From Evernia prunastri (lineage: Eukaryota; Ascomycota; Lecanoromycetes; Lecanorales; Parmeliaceae): a stretch of DNA of 64,000 nucleotides. The position numbers and the translations under genes are program-made. The stretch lies in NCBI GenBank assembly GCA_003184365.1, contig NKYR01000135.1, positions 24,744-88,743 of the forward strand, in the 5' to 3' direction. The notes beneath the pieces were generated by a model. The model saw only the letters and a program-made list of their open reading frames with translations. It had not been told where the DNA came from and made no database searches. Shown here one piece after another: positions 56,601 to 64,000 of the stretch; within the stretch, counting starts at the first letter, position 1; every line of letters starts with the position of its first letter.

Positions 56601-57935
56601 GCGATCGATTTAGGAGGTCGAAATCCTGCTCTTCAGGCCCTCCACCCAGTTTGCGCCCTGTGATTGCTTCGAGGTCACTTTCGCACTTGGCTCAGACTTT
56701 TCCTCTAGGCCAGGGTTTCACGTAGTTGGTGGGCAAGGCCAACCATCGCCTGAGTCGATCGCTGTTTACTCCTTAAGCATACCTCCTACGAGACTAGGTG
56801 TACGGCACCGCTTTGGCTTGCTCTCTGCTCCGCCTCAGGCCCTCATTGTGAGGTAGTTGACTTCTCGTAGCTCTCGGTATACCGACATGCGCATACTGTC
56901 CTCTCGGGCTGTGTAGATAGTCTCATCCAGCCCCAATGACTGGCAGTGGCCACCATTACACACCACGCCCCACAGGGTTTGAATCCCCGCTTCGCGTTAC
57001 CATCAGAGGTCTCCCTCATTCTGGCCGACCATGTCTCGCAGGGACTGCCACAGTATCGTCCTTGCCAGCGACAACACTGTAGTGTTTCCACCCTACTAAC
57101 CAAAGAACGCTGCAACACACGCCCGGCTTTGCCTGTGTCGAGATCCACTTATCCATTCCCAGCTGATGACTGCAAGGGGAGACTTGAACTCCCAGGATGT
57201 GTAGAAATCGGTATTAACAGGTTCCTTACGCATGATGGTCCACGTTCCCCAAGGGTGTCCTGTCCGGTAGCTAGCAGGCCGACACTTCCACCGGTAGAGA
57301 CCGGCTTCGGTCCACGTCGCCGACGCGTGGTAGCCACCGATCGGATGGTTTTCATAAGCGATTTCCCCTGTATGTAGCTGGGCGCGACCCAACCTGTTTC
57401 AGCCCGTAGGGCCCGTCCCTGCGTAGAGTTTGCCCGTGTCGGAACCCAGGCATTAGCATCTTCGCTCGCCCACTCACGAGCTTACGTCGACACCCGCTCT
57501 GGTGCCTGTGGGTTGCCCGTGTAGAGACCCTCTCTCTCAGCTGCTGACTGCAAGGAAGGACTTGAACCCTCAAGAGGTGGAGGAACCCTGTCTTAACGAT
57601 GTGTCCTCAGGACCGGTATTAACGAGTCTCCAACACCTCTTGTAGAGCTCCCAAACGCGTCGCTTAGCCCCCAGCTTGTGACTGCGAGGATGGACTTAAA
57701 CCACCAAAGGTATGGCTATCGCGTTTTACCCCCTTAATCTCTTTCTCTAACGCGATTGTAGCCGGTATTAACGATATGTTCTTGACATCTAAGGCATAAA
57801 CGCGTCGGCAGCGATGTTGAATGATTCTTTCCCATGTGGAATATGCGCTGGCATCCCTGCGACGCGTCAACAATCGTGATATATATACATACCATCCGAC
57901 GGTGAGGCCGCTGGCGAGTGCGATGAGGAGGCAAT
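56601..57935. repeat. Composite repeat-like segment with tRNA B-box-like motifs
   Basis: This 1.3-kb block has normal GC between AT-rich relics. Three times it carries TGACTGC(A/G)AGG followed by a perfect or near-perfect T-arm hairpin read on the minus strand (loops TTCAAGT, TTCAAGT, TTTAAGT; near 57172, 57551 and 57684). Each is followed 45-90 bp later by CGGTATTAAC. A fourth B-box-like GGTTTGAATCC lies near 56974 on the plus strand. Inverted repeats lie at about 57570-57642 and 57713-57764. No complete tRNA cloverleaf could be folded. It may be tRNA-derived repeat DNA. Confidence 0.4.
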
Positions 57936-60161
57936 GGCCGAATAAAATAGTTATCCTATTAATAAGATAATTAAGCTCGTTTACTTCTTTTATTAGAATA
58001 CGTCTATAATAATAATAATTATAATATTATAAAGTATAGTCTTTTCTATATTTATAACGATAGAAATTCTCGATTATTTTAGCTCGTCGACGTGCTTAAG
58101 CGTAAAAAAAATAGTATTAATACGAATAAAATAATTAAAAGATTTTAATAATTATATAAAGTTTTGAAGAATAAATTTATTAAGATTTAAGATTTTTGAA
58201 TAAAGTATTATAATTAAAGTAAATAACGTCTTATTTTAAAGAAAAGATATTAAATTTAATTATATTTCTCGAATATTAGATATTAAAGATTTTATAAAAA
58301 GCTTAATTAAAAGCGATAAGACTTATTTTAAGTTTTAAAATTAATAACGTTTAATATTTATTGATTTAAGTTATCTTATTAAATAAAGATATAATCTATT
58401 TTTCATATCTTTATATTAAAATCGTTTTATCAAAATAATCTCGAAGATCGCGTTATTTCTTTATTCTCTTTAATAGATATTATTATTAATAATAAAATTT
58501 ATTAATAAAAAAGGAAGTAAATAATATTTTTAACTTTAAGTATATTAGACGTAAATTATATTATTACGTAATTTGAAAAGATTATAAATTTATCGATAGT
58601 ATATGAAAATTCGCAAAATATCTCGAAAACGTATTTAACTTAATACGATAATATTACTTAGAATATTCGCTAATTATCGAATCTTAATAATTTAATAAAA
58701 ATATCGAATTATCGTAAACGTAAAATTTATTTAATATTATAGAAAAATAGAATAAAAATTATTTAAGAATATAGAGTTTAAAGAGTATTATTAAGAAGAT
58801 AGAATTTAAATAATATTATTATAAGCGTAGAGTTTAAATAGCATTATCAACAAATTATAAATTTAATCTATATATTATATCTATTAAGTATTAAATATAG
58901 TACTATTAAGTTATAGAGACTATTTAATTCTTTCCAGTTATAGAGATTATTGAATAAATATAAGATCTACGCTAGTTCACGCGTTTACGTTAATCTAATT
59001 AAATATAATTTATTATCGCGAACTTTCTTTGCTTTTTAATTATATTTTTATAATAAACCTTTTTTTAATATATTAAGATTTACGTTTTTAATTTAATATA
59101 AATAAATTTACTAATAGTTATAACTAAATTAACGATTCTTTATTAATCTTTACTTCTTTTAATAATAATAATAAATTTATTAACTTATTATTCTTCTCGA
59201 TAAACGAGCTAATTAAGATATTTAAGATTCGAATCGAATTTTTTACGCGTATATTAATTTAATAAGCGATAAATATAAATTTCGATATATAAAAATTAAA
59301 GAATAATTATGAGAGCGATAATTTAAATTATAAATTTTATAAACTTTATAATTTCTTAATAAAGAACGTAATATACGTTATATAAAATATTATTAAAAAG
59401 ATATTAAACGAATTCGATACTTTAGTAATCTTATTATAACGTATTAAACTCTTAAATTTCGAAATAAGATTTATTATAATTTTAGAAGTTATCGTATAAA
59501 AAGCGTAAACTTATTATTTATTAAACTTCAACTTTATCGAAACTATTTTAATTTTTACTCTTATATTAAAATACTATAATTATACTTTCACTTAAAATAA
59601 CGTAATCTATTATTTTACGTTAATAAAGAATAAAGCTTTTATTTTATACGAATTTTAAAAATATTCTTTAAACGCGAGATTTCTACTTTACGAGTTTTAA
59701 TGCTTACGAAGTCAAAATCTCAATCAAATTAGCGCGAAATCCGGATGACGAAAGTGAAGAAATCGAAATCTTGAAAACGATTATATCAAAATAATCTCTA
59801 TCAAAATCTTTCGAAGATTTAATATATTATTACGTATTTTATCGTAAGATCTTAATTTCAAAGCAATTTGCGACGCTTTTTATTCATAAAGTCTATCGTC
59901 TTTATAGTATATCAAAAAATACTATTAATAATAAAAAAAGTCTATTTATTTTTTACTTTTAATAATATTTAATATAAGTCTTAAAAATCGATTGTAATCT
60001 TTCGGTCGTCTATTATTAATAAATAGACGATCTCACGAAGCGTTAAAATTAAATTATCGAATAATATCTTCGAATATATATCGACTATTAATAAGCTCGT
60101 TTGCTTTTTTTACTAAAATACGTTTATAACGATAATAATTATAATATTATAAAGTATAATT
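57936..60161. repeat. RIP-decayed retroelement DNA
   Basis: About 2.2 kb of AT-rich sequence with CpA/TpG depletion by eye and stops in all frames. Its left edge (about 57957-58109) repeats at 60089-60161 and continues after the LINE insertion at 61039-61104, so it may carry degraded LTRs. No coding domain was identified within it. Confidence 0.65.
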
Positions 60162-61027
60162 ACCAGCACAAGAAGAAAGAAGAATTGGGTTAATCCATAT
60201 AGGGACGTCGAGGAATATCAGAGCATTGACGTAATTGGACGGAAAATACAAGACTGGTTCCGAGAACGGAGATCCAAGAAATGGGAAAAATATCAACGAA
60301 GAATTCCTATCGCAACGAGAACCCCTGCCCAGGCAGGGAACTTATATGACGGCAGGTTCGACCACCACAAGATGCTGAGGAAGGCTGAGAGCTCGGTCGC
60401 TGTCCAAATGAGAAGCGGCAAAATCGGGCTTAACGCATTCCTCAACAGGATAAGGGTTCCAGGTATCGACCCCGACTGCAGGTGCGGATGGAGAAGACAA
60501 GATGTCAAGCATATCCTCCTCTTCTGTCCGAGATCGCGGGAGGATAAACCACGGCTACTTGCGGAGGCGGGTACCAGGGACTTCCAGACAATGCTGACCA
60601 CGACCAAAGGGATCCGGGTAGCGGCAAGGTGGATGGTTAACTCCGGCTGGTTAAACAGCTTCGAGTTGGCCAGCGAACAACTCCAACGGTCAAGACTACC
60701 CCTCGGGGTAGAGGAGACCATTAAGCCCAAAAAGGGCGCACGAAGAAGCGATCGTACCCGCCTCTAGAGGCGGGGGCGATCAGAGATACAAAAGTCAGAG
60801 AATAGAAGAGTCGGCGCAAAGAGGTAGAGAGATGTGCGGTGGTGTAATAGGGCTCCTAAGGAGCACAGCAGAAGGGAGAGCGTACTGTTTAGTTGAAGTT
60901 TTTGTCCAGAGGTTCGCCCTCAGGTTTCTTCAACGCCCAGCCGTAAAGCTGGTTCAGCGTTAATGTTACCCTCATTAGCTTACATCAAGTAGCTAGCATA
61001 GGCGTATAAAACAATCAATCAATCAAT
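60162..61027 (+). mobile_element. 5'-truncated LINE, family 1, longest clean copy, with target-site duplication
   Basis: The frame is open from the left edge (TRRKKNWVNPYRDVEEYQ, then KIQDWFRERRSKKWEKYQRR, then SGKIGLNAFLNRIRVPG and the zinc knuckle CRCGWRRQDVKHILLFC) to the stop at 60767. A 3' UTR and (CAAT)n tail follow. It is flanked by AAAGTATAATT at 60151-60161 and 61028-61038. It is intact and not RIP-mutated although it sits in a strongly RIP-mutated host element, so it arrived later. It differs from the copy at 2798 by very few bases. Confidence 0.88.
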
Positions 61028-61038
61028 AAAGTATAATT

Positions 61039-63454
61039 TCTTTTACATTTATAACGACAAGAATTCTCGATTTTTTTAACTCGTTAATATATTTAAGCGT
61101 AAAGAAATCAACAAGCACTTAATAATATAAATATTTATCTGAACTCTATAAAAGTCTTTCTCGACTATTCTTTAATATAGCTATTAAATTAATATATCGA
61201 TATTTTTAATTTGATAATAGCGAAAGACAAGTTAATTACAATTCGTAATCTTGAGTTTTTTCGCATTTTATCTACATTAAAGCGCTATCTAAGTATAATT
61301 ATCTATCTAAAGTAATATATATCTTACTATTCAGCTATTATAACGTTATTATAATAACGTAAAATCCTACTTAATCGTGATTATAAAAATATTACGAAAA
61401 GTGTTAAAAAATTCGAGACGAGTAAATTAGATTTAATATCTACGTTAAAAGAATTTAACGCTTATTATTAGCTTTAAAGAAGTTTTATCTCTTTAATTAT
61501 ACTTTATTATTATAATTTTATTAGATAAATATACGTCGATCTCGATATTAATAAGAAATTTGATTTCGAAGTATACGTCTATTATATTAAAGTAGATTTA
61601 TAATAAGCTTTAAACGAGTTTAAAGTCTTTCGTAATAAGAACTCTATTATCGAAGTATTTAAATAGAAGTTTATATAATTAATTCTCTTTTTAAGCAAAT
61701 AACTTATTCTAATAAAAACTCGCTATTAATTTATAGAACTTAAAATAATTAACATTATCTAAATAGTGAAAAAAATTTAATATAAAATTATAATTATAAT
61801 TAAGATTATTATTATTTATATAAATTATGCTACTGCTATAGATATTATGCGATAGAATAATATAAATATAACTTTAATAGAAAAGTTAAATCTACGACTT
61901 ATTCGAGTATTTAAGTATCTTTAACGCTTTCGTATAAAAATTAGATATAAATCGAACAAAGCTAATATCGTGTCTAACGCACTCTCTCGTCTGACAAGTC
62001 GCTTATATCGATATAAAACTAACGAGTCTATTTTCGATATTATAAAAGATTTTTTAATTAGCGTAATTTTAGTAAGCGAAGTCTTTCGTAGACGTTTATT
62101 TGACGATTATTTAGAGTCTAAATAAACTCGAATTATTACGATAATTAAAATTAATAATAGTCTAAAAGACAATACTGCTAAGCTATTTTATAAATTAATT
62201 AACGATTTATTATATTTCGATAATAACGAGAAAGAGCTACGTTTATATATACTCTCTACTATAAAAGTAGAAGTTTTTAAGGTTATTTACGATAAGATAA
62301 GATATTTTAATTACGCTCGCATTTATAAACGACTTATTTAAAATTTATATATTTATAATATAATAATCAAACTTTATGAATTCGTTCGATATTATTCTCA
62401 TTATTAATTTAATTAAATATCTCGTTATAAATTCTACGAGTCGCTTTAGCTTATATTTTTTTCAGCAAGATTCTTTTATACTCTAATCATTAACTTTATT
62501 CTAATAGTATCTAAAATCTTCGATAAAGTAAATTATATTATAAAAATAATAAATAAGTTCGTAAAGATAATTATATATATATTTGATAAATTAATTTAAA
62601 ATAGTAAGAAATAAATTATAATCTTACTTAACAGATTAATAAAACTTAATTAAGATTTATTTCGCGCTCTTATGTCTAATAGAAATGGCAAATTTATCGA
62701 AGAATTATAAAAATAAATTTTAAAGACTTTTAAGATCGATCTCTTATATTCAACGATATGATATTTTTAAATTAATAATATATCTAAACGCTTTAATTAA
62801 ATAGCTGAGATTGCTTTACGCTATTATATTATTATTATAAATAATTTTATATAATAATTTAAGACATTTTATCGAATAATAATAATACTAAATAATTTAA
62901 TCAAGTATAGCTTTATCACGTTAATACTTAATTAAGTTTTATATAGATTTCATATTCGCGAAGCGTTTAATCTACTACGTCTAAAAGATTTTAACGTAGC
63001 TTCAAATTAATCTAAGTATATTATTATAATAGCGTATTCGATTATTATTAGACGTGTTATCGTCGCTTTTATATTAAAGACTGCTAAGTTAAAAACTACT
63101 ATATCAAAAACTATTACGTTATTTACTTATACTATTAAAGTCTTTAATAAATAAATTAATATAAGCGAATATCGTTCGAATTATATCGATATTAAAAATA
63201 CAATCGTCTTTACAATTTTATGTATAAAGAAATATTACAACGTATATTATTAATTACAATTCTTCAACGCTGAAGATTCAATTAATCTTAGATTATATAA
63301 AAACTATTAAATATTTATTTTCAAGTTTAAGAAGATAGATTTTTAATTAATAAATTCTTTTCGCATTAAAGAACGCATCGATCGTTTAATATATTAATTT
63401 AAACTTTTCAGTAATATACGTATACACGATATTATCTTTATTATAGATTTAAAA
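61039..63454 (+). mobile_element. RIP-decayed Ty3/Gypsy retrotransposon pol (RNase H to integrase)
   Basis: Plus-strand translation still shows Gypsy pol order. At about 61944-61992 it reads KSNKANIVSNALSRL, matching the PGKxNxVADALSRL end of Gypsy RNase H. Near 62300-62440 it reads YFNYARIYKRLI...LYEFVRYYSHY, like the integrase zinc-binding region. At about 62670-62750 it reads SNRNGKFIEEL*K*ILKTFKIDLLYST, which parallels SDRGxxFxxxFWKxLxKxLGIKLxLST, with stops where Trp and Gln codons are expected. That is the change RIP makes (CAA to TAA, TGG to TAG or TAA). The element is non-functional. Confidence 0.8.
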
Positions 63455-63902
63455 TCCAGACAATGCTGACCACGACCAAAGGGATCCGGGTAGCGGCAAG
63501 GTGGATGGTTAACTCCGGCTGGTTAAACAGCTTCGAGTTGGCCAGCGAACAACTCCAACGGTCAAGACTACCCCTCGGGGTAGAGGAGACCATTAAGCCC
63601 AAAAAGGGCGCACGAAGAAGCGATCGTACCCGCCTCTAGAGGCGGGGGCGATCAGAGATACAAAAGTCAGAGAATAGAAGAGTCGGCGCAAAGAAGTAGA
63701 GAGATGTGCGGTGGTGTAATAGGGCTCCTAAGGAGCACAGCAGAAGGGAGAGCGTACTGTTTAGTTGAAGTTTTTGTCCAGAGGTTCGCCCTCAGGTTTC
63801 TTCAACGCCCAGCCGTAAAGCTGGTTCAGCGTTAATGTTACCCTCATTAGCTTACATCAAGTAGCTAGCATAGGCGTATAAAACAATCAATCAATCAATA
63901 AA
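63455..63902 (+). mobile_element. 5'-truncated LINE 3' end, family 1
   Basis: Starts within ORF2 (FQTMLTTTKGIR) and runs through stop, 3' UTR and (CAAT)n tail, near-identical to 2948-3402. The right-hand flank is cut by the N at 63905, so a target-site duplication cannot be confirmed. Confidence 0.85.
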
Positions 63903-63913
63903 GTNTCATTTTA

Positions 63914-64000
63914 AAACAGCTTCGAGTTGGCCAGCGAACAACTCCAACGGTCAAGACTACCCCTCGGGGTAGAGGAGACCATTAAGCCCAAAAAGGGCGC
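63914..64000 (+). mobile_element. Start of a further LINE family 1 fragment, cut by window end
   Basis: After the N at 63905 a short AT-rich piece leads into another copy of the ORF2 C-terminus (NSFELASEQLQRSRLPLG), which runs out of the window. Confidence 0.8.

Overview
The window looks like nuclear DNA of a filamentous ascomycete (Pezizomycotina). Genes are split by short GT-AG introns of about 50-145 nt. The families are typically fungal: MFS sugar porters, a Zn2Cys6 regulator, a PTH11/rhodopsin-like membrane protein, a WSC-like wall protein and a FluG/DUF3435 recombinase. Both ends are repeat-rich and contain very AT-rich tracts with the CpA-to-TpA wear expected from repeat-induced point mutation (RIP). 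Ns at 138, 1064, 16355-16356, 54595, 55761 and 63905 mark assembly joins, and several fall between repeat copies.

Layout. 1-4250: transposon debris with solo LTRs (two of them inside a duplicated 925-bp block), a 5'-truncated LINE tail and AT-rich relics. 4393-22248: a metabolic stretch with an MFS sugar porter (-), a bacterial-type squalene-hopene cyclase (-), a divergent cytochrome P450 (+), a two-domain thaumatin-like protein (+) and a secreted Cys-rich/WSC-like protein (-). 24755-32956: a CorA-type transporter, a GT34-like glycosyltransferase, a damaged Zn2Cys6 regulator and a rhodopsin-like membrane protein, all on the minus strand. 34626-40456: a duplicated promoter-like segment, a RING membrane protein, an FAD monooxygenase with a lesion in its FAD-binding fold and a PIN4-like RRM protein, all plus. 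42184-51904: a decayed DUF3435 tyrosine recombinase (-), a second CorA-like gene (+), a second MFS sugar porter (+) and an HExxH protein (-). 52870-64000: RIP-decayed Ty3/Gypsy pol interleaved with well-preserved LINE 3' ends.

The most coherent functional unit is the squalene-hopene cyclase with the divergent P450: a cyclase would make a hopanoid-type triterpene and the P450 could oxidise it. The sugar porter, the thaumatin-like gene and the WSC-like gene are neighbours without a demonstrated link. Several mid-window genes carry visible lesions (regulator, monooxygenase, DUF3435, perhaps the second CorA), so the region seems to be losing accessory functions. Splice sites were chosen by hand from GT-AG signals, reading frame and family motifs. 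Exact ends are most uncertain for the rhodopsin-like gene, the second CorA-like gene and the second intron of the P450.
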